From Modestobacter sp. DSM 44400 (GTDB lineage Bacteria; Actinomycetota; Actinomycetes; Mycobacteriales; Geodermatophilaceae), in the NCBI RefSeq assembly GCF_900107175.1, contig NZ_FNOZ01000007.1:54257-118256 (forward strand): 64,000 bases of DNA, in the 5' to 3' direction. Of this stretch, positions 33,750 through 45,831 are shown piece by piece. The notes under the pieces are model-generated. The model was not told the DNA's origin. It saw only the letters and a program-made list of their open reading frames with translations, and searched no databases. Numbering within the stretch: position 1 is the first letter of the stretch; the number at the start of each line of letters is the position of its first letter. The position numbers were made by a program, and so were the translations under genes.

Positions 33750-34430
33750 TCTCCGCGCGGGCGGTCGGCGCGCGGACCGCCCGCGGCCGGCCGGGCGGTA
33801 GATGACGCTGAGCCAGACGTCGAGCAGCACGTCGACGACGTCCTCCTCGGCCACCGCCGGACCGTCGCCACTGACGCTGCCGTAGAGGACCCGCTCGTTG
33901 AGCTGGTTGAGCATGATCGCCAGGTCACGCGCAGGCGGCCCGGGCGGGGCCGCGCCACGGCGCCGCTCGGCCTCGATGGCCTGCGTGCAGGCGGCCACCC
34001 AGTCCTCCGACACCCGGGCCCATAGCGCGCGGACGTCCGCGTTGGTGAACCGCAGCTCCGCCGCGGCCAGCGTCACCGAGCGGTGCGAACGGAAGGTGGC
34101 GGAGTAGGCGTCGATCATGGCCCGCCAGCTCTGCCGGGCGTCGGCCGGCCGCTGCGCGAAAGCGGTCGCCGAGGCCGCATCGGCCTCGGCCACCACCCGG
34201 TCGAGCAGGGTGAGCAGGACGGCGTCCTTGGAGCTGAAGTAGAAGTAGAAGGTGGGCCGGGAGATGCCTGCGCCGCGGGCCAGGTCGTCGACGGAGATCG
34301 CCGACAGCGGGCGCTCGCCCAGCAGCCGCTCGGCGGTGGCCAGGATCGCCGCCTCCCGCTCGTCGCCGGAGGGCCGGGCCGTGCGGCGGCCGCGCGTAGC
34401 CGGCGGGCGGGCGGTCGACGGTCCGGGCAC
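33294..34430 (-). CDS. EthR-like TetR family regulator (reading frame runs on past the fold)
   Basis: Residues 1-215 form a TetR/EthR-type regulator: AILATAERLLGERPLSAISVDDLARGAGISRPTFYFYFSSKD-like HTH near residues 28-68 and a ligand domain ending DVLLDVWLSVIYRP near 33790. The frame has no stop there and continues about 160 unlike, Arg/Pro-rich residues to 33294, antisense to the broken end of synthetase copy 2. Either the original stop was lost or the tail is meaningless. It diverges from an EthA-like gene across a dyad resembling the EthR operator. Confidence 0.72.
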   Translation of the reverse strand: MPGPSTARPPATRGRRTARPSGDEREAAILATAERLLGERPLSAISVDDLARGAGISRPTFYFYFSSKDAVLLTLLDRVVAEADAASATAFAQRPADARQSWRAMIDAYSATFRSHRSVTLAAAELRFTNADVRALWARVSEDWVAACTQAIEAERRRGAAPPGPPARDLAIMLNQLNERVLYGSVSGDGPAVAEEDVVDVLLDVWLSVIYRPAGRGRSARRPPARRLPGAAARQPVDGLEVEFQPEQPVDHGAAHPPLGHHPGHRIRAETVHHAPAGEVGEVLRHQLPEVGPLQVAAPDGVVGVARACCPRRAANPAAAPCARHGAAGRGACAAGGTPAHPRRRTSSRGAGTAGGTPAAGSSCRGAVRGGTGSAGRA

Positions 34431-34466
34431 GCTGGCAGCCTACCGGCGGCAGGCCTCCGTGCTCAA

Positions 34467-34504
34467 CACGCTGTCGACCGAGCCGACGGGGCGTCGATAG
34501 CGTG
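34467..34504. promoter_or_regulatory. EthR-type operator
   Basis: CACGCTGTCGAC and GTCGATAGCGTG form 12-bp inverted arms with one mismatch and a 14-bp spacer, midway between the EthR-like and EthA-like genes. The right arm and following bases (GATAGCGTGG) resemble, from memory, the end of the M. tuberculosis ethA-ethR operator. Confidence 0.62.
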
Positions 34505-34574
34505 GTGAGGAGGGGCCGCAGCGGAGCGGCCCGGGCACCCGGGCACCCGGGCGACGCCGGACAACGGATCTGCC

Positions 34575-36067
34575 ATGGCACCCGAGCACGTGGACGTCCT
34601 CATCGTCGGAGTCGGCCTGTCGGGCATCGGCGCCGCCTGTCACCTGGAGCGCGACGCGCCGGACAAGAGCTATGCCGTCCTGGAGGCCCGCGGGGCGATC
34701 GGCGGGACGTGGGACCTCTTCCGCTACCCCGGCGTCCGGTCGGACTCGGACATGTTCACCCTCGGCTACGCCTTCCGGCCCTGGAACGGGGCGAAGGCGA
34801 TCGCCGACGGCCCGTCGATCCGCGACTACATCCGCCACACCGCGCGGGAGTTCGGCGTCACTGACAAGATCCGCTTCCACTCCGAGGTGGTGTCCGCCGA
34901 GTGGTCGACCGACGGCGCGCGCTGGACGGTCACCGTGCGCCGCACCGACACCGGGGAGTCCGAGCAGCTCACCTGCTCGTGGCTGTCGGTGTGCTCGGGC
35001 TACTACCGCTACGACCAGGGCCACGAGCCGCGGTTCGAGGGCAGTGCGCTGTTCACCGACCGGGTCGTGCACCCCAGCACTGGCCCGCGGACCTCGACTG
35101 CGCCGGCAAGCGGGTCGTCGTCATCAGCAGTGGCGCCACCGCGGTCACCCTGGTGCCGAGCCTGGCCGCCGAGGCCGCGCACGTGACCATGCTGCAGCGC
35201 ACCCCCAGCTACGTCCTGTCCCTGCCGGGCACCGACCCACTGGCCGCCGCGCTGCGCAAGCGGCTGCCCGGCAAGGTCGCCTATCCGATCGTGCGCTGGA
35301 AGAACGTGCTGGTCTCCACCGCGTCCTACCAGTTCAGCCGACGTCGTCCGGAGGCGATGAAGGCGTTCGTGATAGAGGGGATGCTGAAGGCGCTGCCGCA
35401 CGACTTCGAGGTCGACACCCACTTCACCCCGCCATACGCCCCGTGGGACCAGCGGCTGTGCCTCATCCCCGACGGCGACCTGTTCTCGGCGCTGGGCAGT
35501 GGCAAGGCCTCGATCGTGACCGGCCGGATCGAGCGGTTCACCGAGCGCGGCATCCGGCTGGAGTCCGGCGACGAACTCGAGGCCGACGTCATCGTGACCG
35601 CGACCGGGCTGGCCCTGCGCGCCATCGGCGGCATGAAGCTCACCGTGGACGGCCGCCCGGTCGGCCTGTCCGACACCGTCTCCTACAAGGGGGTGATGGT
35701 CTCCGGCGTGCCGAACTTCTCCCTGGTGATCGGCTACACCAACAACTCCTGGACGCTGAAGGCCGACCTGGTCAGCGGCTACGTCGTCCGGTTGCTCAAG
35801 CACCTGGACCGCAACGGCTACGCCTCGGCCACCCCGGTCGGGCCTCGCGACGAGGCGGCGACGGGCGCCTTCCTCGACCTGTCCTCGGGCTACGTGCAAC
35901 GCGGCCTGGACATGCTCCCCAGACAGAGGGCCCGGGCGCCGTGGCGGCTGTACCAGCACTACCTGCGCGACGTCGTCGGAATGCGGCACGGCCGGCTGAC
36001 CGACCAGGGCATGACCTTCCAGCGGCGCCGTCCGGCCACCGCCCCGGCGACCGTCCCGGCCGCGTGA
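34575..36067 (+). pseudogene. EthA-like flavin-containing Baeyer-Villiger monooxygenase, frameshifted
   Basis: The first frame has the FAD site VDVLIVGVGLSGIGAACHL, GGTWDLFRYPGVRSDSDM and SGYYRYDQGHEPRFEG. It breaks at the CCCC at 35072-35075, where VVHPQHWPADL is expected. The second frame gives KRVVVISSGATAVTLVPSLA (NADPH site), then the remainder to 36067. Adding one C restores about 497 codons, the normal length (M. tuberculosis EthA is 489). The EthR/EthA divergent arrangement is conserved, so the pair was functional recently. Confidence 0.82.
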
Positions 36068-36851
36068 TGGACCGCTACGAGTTCCCGGCGGGGCCGCCGC
36101 GGTGACCGGTGCGGCCAGCGGCATCGGTGAGGCGCTCGCCGCGGCGCTCGCGGCCCGGCTCTGCCTCGCCCATCCCGCGGCCGACGTGGACACCCTGGTC
36201 GTCGACCTAGCCGACGCCGAGGCCACCCAGCGCGCCGCCGAGCAGATCGCCGCCGGGCACCCCGACCTCACGCTGCTGGTGAACAACGCCGGGTCGCGCT
36301 GGGCGGGCGCTTCGACCAGGTCACCCTGGAGGAGTTCGAGTGGGTGCAGGCGATCAACCTGCGCGCGGTGGTCCGGCTGACCCACGGCCTGCTCCCGGTG
36401 CTCAAGGCCAACCCGGGGGCGCACCTGGTCAACGTCTCCAGCCTCTTCGGGCTCATCGCGCCGGCCGGGCAGACCGCCTACTCGACCAGCAAGTACGCCG
36501 TCCGGGGGTTCACCGAGGCGCTGCGCGCGGAGCTGGCCGGGGACGGCGTCGGGGTCACCTGCGTGCACCCGGGCGGCAACCGCACCCGGATCGCCGAGTC
36601 GGCGGGTCGGTTCGGGAGTGCCCGCCGACGAGGGGAGGCGGGCAAGCGGCAGTTCGCCAAGCTGCTGACCATGGACCCGGCCAAGGCCGCCGAACTGGTC
36701 GTGCGCGGTGGAGCGACGTCGTCCGCGACTGCTGATGGGCGGCAGCGCCGTCGTGCTGGACGGCGCCGCCCGGCTGTTCCCGGGTTCCTACGGCCGGATC
36801 GTCGCCGCGGCGACGACGGCCGGCGCCGGAAGGAGCTCGCGGCGGCGCTGA
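36067..36851 (+). pseudogene. Short-chain dehydrogenase/reductase, multiply frameshifted
   Basis: The start shares one base with the EthA-like stop (TGATG). Pieces in three frames reconstruct an SDR: VTGAASGIGEALAAALA, LLVNNAG, then VALGGRFDQVTLEEFEWVQAI, the YSTSKYAVRGFTEAL catalytic block, and a C-terminal LLMGGSAVVLDGAARLFPGSY. Single bases are missing near 36086, at 36291-36293 and near 36709. About 20 residues after the first helix, including the second strand that selects the cofactor, also appear deleted. It is clearly non-functional if the sequence is right. Confidence 0.75.
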
Positions 36852-36899
36852 GCCGGATCCATCACTCGCTGTCGATGCCGCTGGTCGCGTGTGCGCCGA

Positions 36900-37205
36900 C
36901 TACAGGTCCAGTACCAACGCCAGGGCCTCGTCCACCCGCTGCATCTCCTGGATGGACAGGAATCCGATCGGCTCGGTGAGGCGATCGAGGTCGACGGTGT
37001 CGAGCTGATCGCACATGACCAGGGTCTCTTGGTCGGCGATCAGGACCGACGGCCGGAAGCTGGTACTGCGCGCGCTGGTGCTGGTGAAGGCGACGATGCA
37101 GGTGCGGAGACGGAGCCAGTCCGGCTGCAGGACGACGGCGAACCGGCGTCCCCTCTGTTCGTGGCCTCTCCCTCGGGCTGGCAGTCGGTAGACCTCACCC
37201 CGCAT
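36900..37205 (-). CDS. MazF/PemK-type endoribonuclease toxin
   Basis: This 101-residue toxin has MRGEVYRLPARGRGHEQRGRRFAVVLQPD, typical of the MazF SH3-like barrel, then IVAFTSTSARSTSFRP (catalytic Thr/Ser region) and a C-terminal helix with IQEMQRVDEALALVLDL. It should cleave mRNA at short motifs unless bound by antitoxin. The ATG at 37205 lies inside the end of the antitoxin gene (11-bp overlap), so translation is coupled. Confidence 0.86.
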   Translation of the reverse strand: MRGEVYRLPARGRGHEQRGRRFAVVLQPDWLRLRTCIVAFTSTSARSTSFRPSVLIADQETLVMCDQLDTVDLDRLTEPIGFLSIQEMQRVDEALALVLDL

Positions 37206-37431
37206 GCAGCACGGCCTTGTCCTCCTGGATCGCCCGGATCTCGGCAAGATCGACCGGATCTTCCTTGATGGCGCGCGCTTCGGTGGCGGCAAGCTGCCGG
37301 CGTTCGTCCCGTCGCATGGCCGCGAGTGCGGCCAGAATGACCTGATCCGCGCTCTGGCGTCGGGCGGCCCCGAGCTCCAGGAGCAGGTCACGGGTACTCG
37401 TCTGAACCTTGACAGTGGTGGTGTCGGCCAT
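37195..37431 (-). CDS. MazE-like ribbon-helix-helix antitoxin
   Basis: The 78-residue protein has an N-terminal strand VKVQTSTRDLLLELGAARR followed by two helices (ribbon-helix-helix DNA-binding type) and a charged tail with TEARAIKEDPVDLAEIRAIQ that would wrap the toxin. It precedes and overlaps the MazF gene. A perfect dyad lies within the promoter and would be the autorepression site. Confidence 0.82.
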   Translation of the reverse strand: MADTTTVKVQTSTRDLLLELGAARRQSADQVILAALAAMRRDERRQLAATEARAIKEDPVDLAEIRAIQEDKAVLHAG

Positions 37432-37438
37432 GCTCGCA

Positions 37439-37455
37439 GTCTACTCACAGTAGAC
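37439..37455. promoter_or_regulatory. Autoregulatory dyad and probable leaderless promoter of the TA module
   Basis: GTCTACT-CAC-AGTAGAC is a perfect 7-bp inverted repeat 7 bp before the antitoxin ATG. On the minus strand it includes TAGACT six bases before the ATG, the TANNNT-N6-ATG layout of leaderless actinobacterial promoters, so a bound antitoxin would block transcription directly. Confidence 0.62.
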
Positions 37456-37679
37456 GGCTGCGGAGCGGGTCGAGGGAGGGACGTCGGGCAGCAGTAGGCG
37501 GACACGCGTCCGGTCGGAGAGCAGCGACTCCCCGGCCCGACGCGTGTCCGTGCGTTCAGCGGGTCAGACCCGGCTGCCCTCCAGGGCCGCCAGCTCCGCC
37601 TGCACCCCGCCGCTCGTGCTTGGGTCCTCGTGGTGGCCGCCGGGGCGCCACTCCACTGTGAACGGGGTAGGACGGACGC

Positions 37680-38030
37680 ATGCCCACCTACCGAGTGAAC
37701 GAGGCCGGCGTCCGGCACGCCCGCGAGCTGATCGACGCCGGGGAGTTCGACGACACCACCGAGTGGTCGGAAGCCGCGCCGTCCACCGAGGAGCGCAACG
37801 AGGAGATCGACGAGGCCGGCCGCGAGGAGTGGAGCTCCTGGTACCTGGCGGTCGACCCGGACGCCGGTGAGCAGACCAAGGCCCGGTTCCGCTTCCCCTA
37901 CGGCGACTTCAGCCGGGTCAACCGGGCGGCGCTGATCCACGCCAAGCAGCGGGCGAGCCAGAACGACCACCCGGAGATCGAGCGTGCCGCCGACGAGCTG
38001 CTGGAGCGGCTGGACGCGAAGCGCGGCTAG
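37680..38030 (+). CDS. Conserved hypothetical protein, 116 aa
   Basis: This acidic soluble protein has PTYRVNEAGVRHARELIDAG at the start, many Glu residues in the middle (EERNEEIDEAGREEWSSWYL), a motif ARFRFPYGDFSRVNRAAL and a helical tail. It resembles a small protein widespread in actinobacteria with no known function. It has normal codon use and ends at a very strong terminator. Confidence 0.72.
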   Translation: MPTYRVNEAGVRHARELIDAGEFDDTTEWSEAAPSTEERNEEIDEAGREEWSSWYLAVDPDAGEQTKARFRFPYGDFSRVNRAALIHAKQRASQNDHPEIERAADELLERLDAKRG

Positions 38031-38032
38031 CG

Positions 38033-38074
38033 CTGGACGGGACGGCGACCCGGGTCGGTCGCCGTCCCGTCCAG
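38033..38074. terminator. Strong bidirectional terminator
   Basis: CTGGACGGGACGGCGAC pairs perfectly with GTCGCCGTCCCGTCCAG (17-bp stem, 8-nt loop) between the convergent hypothetical and LLM monooxygenase genes. Confidence 0.85.
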
Positions 38075-38083
38075 TCTGGCTGC

Positions 38084-39262
38084 TCAGCCCTTGGCGGCCA
38101 TCTCCTGCCGGTACCGCTCGGTCATCGTGGCGACGGCCTGCATCTGGGCCGCGGCGTAGTCCTCCCGCTTGCCAGACGCGAACTCCTTCGCCTGCAGCGT
38201 CGCCTGCGCATGGGTCAGGGCGCCGCCCTGGAAGTGCGGCATGACGTGCTGCGCGATCAGCTCGTAGGACCGCTTCGTGGCCTGCGGGTTCGCCCACTCG
38301 TGGGCGAGCAGGAGCATCGCGCCGAACCCGCCGGACTGCTCCCACAACCGCTGCACCTGGGCGCGGGCGTCCTCCACCGTGCCGATCGCACCGACGCCGG
38401 CCTCGTTGATGAAGTCGATCATCTCCTTGACGTCGCCGCCCTCGACGGCCATCTGCGGAAAGGCCGCCGTCTTCTGGAAGTACCGGAACCAGGTCTCGAT
38501 GCCGTACTCCACGTCCTTGTAGGCCTGTTCCCGGGTCTCGGCCACGTGCATCAGCCCCACCAGCCGCCACGCGGACCGGTCGACCGTCTTGCCGTTGGCC
38601 TCGGCCCGCTCCTGGACGACGTTCCAGTGGTGGCTCAGGGCGTCGAACCCGTCCTTGGTGAGCGTGGCGCCGATCGACAGCAGCCCGACCCCGTGCGTGC
38701 CGGCCATCTTGGGACCGGTCGGGGAGGCGACGGCGGCCACCGCGATCTCGAAGTGCGGCTGGGTGTAGGGCCGCAGGTGCAGACGTGCGTTGACCAGCGT
38801 GTGGGTCTTGGTCTGCGCGGTGACGGTCTCCCCGTGCAGCAGCCGCATGATGATGTCCAGGTCGACCGGCAGCAGCTCACGGGTGTCGGTGGGGTCGAGC
38901 CCCAGCATCATCGAGTCGGTGGGCAGCGACCCCGGGCCGCAGCCCAGCATCGCCCGGCCCCGGGTCAGGTGGTCCAGCAGCACCATGCGCTCGGCCACCC
39001 AGAGCGGGTTGTGGTACGTGATCGAGGTGACGCCGGTGCCCAGCTTGATGTGCTTGGTCCGCTCGGCGGCCGCGGCGATGAAGATCTCCGGTGAGGCGAT
39101 GATCTCGGTCCCGGCGGAGTGGTGCTCCCCGATCCAGGCCTCGTCGTAGTCCAGCCGGTCCAGGTGCTCGATCAGCTCCAGGTCACGCTGTAGGGCCAGC
39201 GTGGGGTTCTCCCCGGCGGGGTGGAACGGGGCCAGGAAAATGCCGAACCGCAGCCTGTCCAT
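38084..39262 (-). CDS. LLM class flavin-dependent oxidoreductase
   Basis: The 392-residue luciferase-like monooxygenase starts MDRLRFGIFLAPFHPAGENP and has YDEAWIGEHHSAGTEIIASP, GTGVTSITYHNPLWVAERM and ARLHLRPYTQPHFEIAVAA, characteristic of the FMN/F420 TIM-barrel family close to limonene- and alkane-type monooxygenases. No reductase gene is adjacent. The ATG has GAGGAGAGC upstream. It diverges from the SSADH gene; an inverted repeat lies 15 bp before its start. Confidence 0.86.
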   Translation of the reverse strand: MDRLRFGIFLAPFHPAGENPTLALQRDLELIEHLDRLDYDEAWIGEHHSAGTEIIASPEIFIAAAAERTKHIKLGTGVTSITYHNPLWVAERMVLLDHLTRGRAMLGCGPGSLPTDSMMLGLDPTDTRELLPVDLDIIMRLLHGETVTAQTKTHTLVNARLHLRPYTQPHFEIAVAAVASPTGPKMAGTHGVGLLSIGATLTKDGFDALSHHWNVVQERAEANGKTVDRSAWRLVGLMHVAETREQAYKDVEYGIETWFRYFQKTAAFPQMAVEGGDVKEMIDFINEAGVGAIGTVEDARAQVQRLWEQSGGFGAMLLLAHEWANPQATKRSYELIAQHVMPHFQGGALTHAQATLQAKEFASGKREDYAAAQMQAVATMTERYRQEMAAKG

Positions 39263-39276
39263 GAGCTCTCCTCGAG

Positions 39277-39313
39277 GTGTGACGGTGTCCCCCGAACGTA
39301 AGCTGCGTCACAC
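39277..39313. promoter_or_regulatory. Inverted repeat in LLM/SSADH divergent promoter
   Basis: GTGTGACG (39277-39284) and CGTCACAC (39306-39313) are perfect inverted 8-mers separated by 21 bp in the 125-bp divergent promoter region, suited to a dimeric or tetrameric regulator. Confidence 0.5.
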
Positions 39314-39387
39314 TCCGGGGCAATGGCCCGGGACGGCTCGGCCGCGGGGCCGTTTTCGCCCGCGGCCGGTGGGGCAGGGGAGAGCTC

Positions 39388-40812
39388 ATGGCGATCGCGA
39401 CGACCAACCCCACCACCGGCGAGACCCTCAAGACCTACGACCCGCTCTCCGACGACGCGCTCGAGGACAAGATTGCCCGTGCCGCGGCCGCGTTCGCGTC
39501 CTACCGGCTGACCACCGTCGACCAGCGGGTCGGATGGTTGCGCGCGGCGGCCGACGTCCTGGACGCCGACACCGATGCCGTCGCCGAGCTGATGACCACC
39601 GAGATGGGCAAGACGCTGGCCTCCGCGAAGGCAGAGGTCGGCAAGTGCGCCAAGGCGCTGCGGTACTACGCCGAGCACGGCCCGGCCATGCTCGAGCCGG
39701 TCCGCGGCGACGCGGCCGCCGTGGGCGCGCAGGATGCCTACGTCGTGTACCAGCCCCTCGGCGTCGTCCTGGCGATCATGCCGTGGAACTTCCCGCTGTG
39801 GCAGGCGATGCGCTTCGCCGCCCCGGCGCTGATGGCCGGCAATGTGGGCCTGCTCAAGCACGCCAGCAACGTGCCGCAGACCGCGCTGTACATGGAAGAG
39901 GTCTTCCGCAAGGCCGGCTTCCCCGACGACGTCTTCCAGACGCTGCTGATCGGCTCCTCGACCATCGAGCGGGTGCTGCGCGACGACCGGGTGGTCGCCG
40001 CCACCCTCACCGGCAGCGCGCCGGCCGGCCAGTCGGTGGCCGCCATCGCCGGGGACGCGCTGAAGCCCACTGTGCTGGAGCTCGGCGGCAGCGACCCGTT
40101 CATCGTCATGCCGTCGGCGGACCTGGAGACGGCGGCGGGCGTTGCGGTCACCTCCCGCAACCAGAACAACGGGCAGAGCTGCATCTCCGCGAAGCGCTTC
40201 TTCGTGCACGCGGACGTGGCCGAGGAGTTCACCCGCATCTTCGCCGAGAAGATCGGTGCGCTGACCGTCGGTGACCCGATGGACCCCGACACCCAGGTGG
40301 GGCCGCTGGCCACCGAGGCCGGACGCGAGGACGTCGAGCGCTACGTCGCCGACGCCGTGGACAAGGGCGCCACCGCCGTCGTCGGCGGAAAGCGGCCGGA
40401 CCGGCCCGGCTGGTTCTACGAGCCCACCCTGCTCACCGGCGTCACCCCGGAGATGGCGATGCACGCCGAAGAGGTGTTCGGCCCGGTGGCCGCGCTGTAC
40501 ACCGTCGACACCCTGGACGAGGCGATCGAGATCGCCAACAGCCATCCCTACGGCCTGGGCTCCAACCTCTGGAGCGAGGACAAGGGGGAGCGGGCGCAGT
40601 TCGTCCGCGACATCGAATCGGGCATGGCCTTCATCAACGGCATGACCACCAGCTATCCGCAGCTGCCCTTCGGCGGGGTCAAGCAGAGCGGCTACGGCCG
40701 CGAGCTGACCGAGCTGGGGATGCGCGAGTTCATGAACGCCAAGACAGTCTGGGTCGGAGCGCCGAGCAGCGAGCAGGGCCAGGGCAACCCGGCGGGGGCC
40801 GCCGCCGAGTGA
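39388..40812 (+). CDS. gabD1: NADP-dependent succinate-semialdehyde dehydrogenase (GabD1-like)
   Basis: The 474-residue aldehyde dehydrogenase has the fold's IMPWNFPLWQAMRF, catalytic Glu in VLELGGSDPF (near residue 230) and catalytic Cys in NNGQSCISAKRFF (near residue 264), ending with GGVKQSGYGRELTELGMREF. The sequence follows actinobacterial GabD1, which oxidises succinic semialdehyde to succinate in GABA turnover or a TCA bypass. The start is ATG at 39388 behind GGGGAG. No GABA transaminase lies nearby, so a wider aldehyde role with the adjacent MDR gene is possible. Confidence 0.86.
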   Translation: MAIATTNPTTGETLKTYDPLSDDALEDKIARAAAAFASYRLTTVDQRVGWLRAAADVLDADTDAVAELMTTEMGKTLASAKAEVGKCAKALRYYAEHGPAMLEPVRGDAAAVGAQDAYVVYQPLGVVLAIMPWNFPLWQAMRFAAPALMAGNVGLLKHASNVPQTALYMEEVFRKAGFPDDVFQTLLIGSSTIERVLRDDRVVAATLTGSAPAGQSVAAIAGDALKPTVLELGGSDPFIVMPSADLETAAGVAVTSRNQNNGQSCISAKRFFVHADVAEEFTRIFAEKIGALTVGDPMDPDTQVGPLATEAGREDVERYVADAVDKGATAVVGGKRPDRPGWFYEPTLLTGVTPEMAMHAEEVFGPVAALYTVDTLDEAIEIANSHPYGLGSNLWSEDKGERAQFVRDIESGMAFINGMTTSYPQLPFGGVKQSGYGRELTELGMREFMNAKTVWVGAPSSEQGQGNPAGAAAE

Positions 40813-40849
40813 GCCGGAACAGCTCCTCGCGCGCCCGGGTTGGCCGGGC

Positions 40850-42798
<1,949 letters not shown>

Positions 42799-42804
42799 GG
42801 ACCG

Positions 42805-44490
<1,686 letters not shown>

Positions 44491-44500
44491 GCCCGCAACG

Positions 44501-44965
44501 CTACGGGGCACGCCTGACGACGTCGCGGACCCGTTCCCCGTTCGGTGCGGCCGGCTCCAGGACGAGCAGCGGTATCCGCCGCCGGGTCCGGCTCTGGTAG
44601 CCGACATAGGAGGGGAACACGGTGCACGCCAGCGACCACCAGCGGGCCCGTTCCGGGCCGGTGACCTCACGGGCGACCAGGTCGTGCACCTGGTCGCCGT
44701 CGCGGAGCTCGACCTCGGGGCAGGCGAGCACGTTGGCGTACCAGGCGGGGTGCCGGTCAGCGCCGGCCATCGAGGCGACGGCGGCGTAGGTCCCGCCCTG
44801 CGCCACCCGCATCAGCGGGGTCTTGCGCAGCAGGCCGGTGCGGGCGCCCCGGGTGGTGAGGACGACGACACGGCGCCCGTCGCGGGCCACGCCGGTGCGC
44901 TCGATCAGCTCCACCTCCTCCCGCACCCACGGCACGGTGCTCGGACCGTACTCGCCGGTCAGCAT
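44501..44965 (-). CDS. Deazaflavin (F420)-dependent nitroreductase family protein
   Basis: This 154-residue Ddn-like split-barrel protein has VVVLTTRGARTGLLRKTPLMRV (the F420-binding T-x-G-R-x-S/T-G-x2-R block near residue 36), a central GADRHPAWYANVLACPEVEL and RDGDQVHDLVAREVTGPER. Members use F420H2 to reduce quinones or nitro compounds. The ATG shares one base with the stop of the upstream truncated permease gene, so the two are coupled; RNase J follows 10 bp later. Confidence 0.88.
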   Translation of the reverse strand: MLTGEYGPSTVPWVREEVELIERTGVARDGRRVVVLTTRGARTGLLRKTPLMRVAQGGTYAAVASMAGADRHPAWYANVLACPEVELRDGDQVHDLVAREVTGPERARWWSLACTVFPSYVGYQSRTRRRIPLLVLEPAAPNGERVRDVVRRAP

Positions 44966-45585
44966 CACGCGGTGGCCTCTACCGCAGGCTCGGCCGCACG
45001 GGCACCGACCCGGGAGTGCCGGTAGCCGTAGCCGGCGTAGAAGACCAGCCCCAGCGCCAGCCAGACCACGGTCTCCCGGATGCCGAGCACGGCCACCAGG
45101 GCGAGCACGACGACGATGAGCACCGCGCCGAGGTTGACCGAGGACTCTTCGCCGAACAGCCACGGCGGCAGGTCCAGCAGGTTGCCCACGTACCCGGACC
45201 ACCCCCGGGCGACGACCGCGGCCCCCAGGGCGAACTCCAGAAACAGGTCCCAGCCGATGACCCAGGCGAACAGCTCCCCGGCGGTGGCGTAGGCGTAGGA
45301 GTAGGCACTGCCGGCGGTCGGCACGGCGGAGGCGAGCTCGGCGTAGCAGCGGGCGGCGAGCAGCGCGACGACGCCGGCGATGGCGAAGGAGATCACCACG
45401 GCGGGGCCGGCGGTGTTCTTCGCCTCCACGCCGGTGAAGGTGAAAATGCCGGTGCCGATGACGACCCCGATGCCGAAGCCGACCAGGTGCCGGGCGCTCA
45501 GGTGCCGGCGGAGCGTGCCCAGCCCGCCGTCGCCGCCGGTGTCCGCGTTGATCGTTTCGACGGACTTGGTCCGGAACAGGTGCAC
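44965..45585 (-). CDS. APC family amino-acid permease, internally shortened
   Basis: The 206-residue product begins like a CAT-type permease (RHLSARHLVGFGIGVVIGTGIFTFTG, the GTGIF motif; then YAELASAVPTAGSAYSYAYA and WDLFLEFALGAAVVARGW) and then passes directly from about helix 5 (LALVAVLGIRET) into what looks like the very last helix (VWLALGLVFYAGYGYRHSR). Full permeases are about 480 residues, so roughly 280 residues are missing from the middle with the frame preserved. A working transporter is unlikely. Confidence 0.72.
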   Translation of the reverse strand: MHLFRTKSVETINADTGGDGGLGTLRRHLSARHLVGFGIGVVIGTGIFTFTGVEAKNTAGPAVVISFAIAGVVALLAARCYAELASAVPTAGSAYSYAYATAGELFAWVIGWDLFLEFALGAAVVARGWSGYVGNLLDLPPWLFGEESSVNLGAVLIVVVLALVAVLGIRETVVWLALGLVFYAGYGYRHSRVGARAAEPAVEATA

Positions 45586-45690
45586 CGGCTCACGCTAGGT
45601 CGGGCTGCCCGCCCGGCGCCCGCCAGGGCGACGCAGCTCACGGTGCGGGCGCGCCTGTCGGGTCGACCCGCGGGGGGCCGGCCGGTCCGT

Positions 45691-45747
45691 CGAGTGACAC
45701 CTCAGCGTGATGGGTCAGGCGGCGGGTCAACGCTGAGGTGTCACTCG
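45691..45747. repeat. Long perfect inverted repeat (18-bp arms)
   Basis: CGAGTGACACCTCAGCGT (45691-45708) and its exact complement ACGCTGAGGTGTCACTCG (45730-45747) flank a 21-nt loop, in the 246 bp between the DUF336-type and permease genes (both leftward). It could end the pdxY operon as a factor-independent hairpin, or be an intergenic palindromic repeat. The loop contains GGGTCA twice. Confidence 0.8.
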
Positions 45748-45831
45748 GTCGGCGGGCTCAGGCGCCGGGCGGAGGACTTCCCCTTTTTCCTGGAAGGGTG
45801 AGAGGCGGGCGCCGGTCAGCCGGGACCGAGG

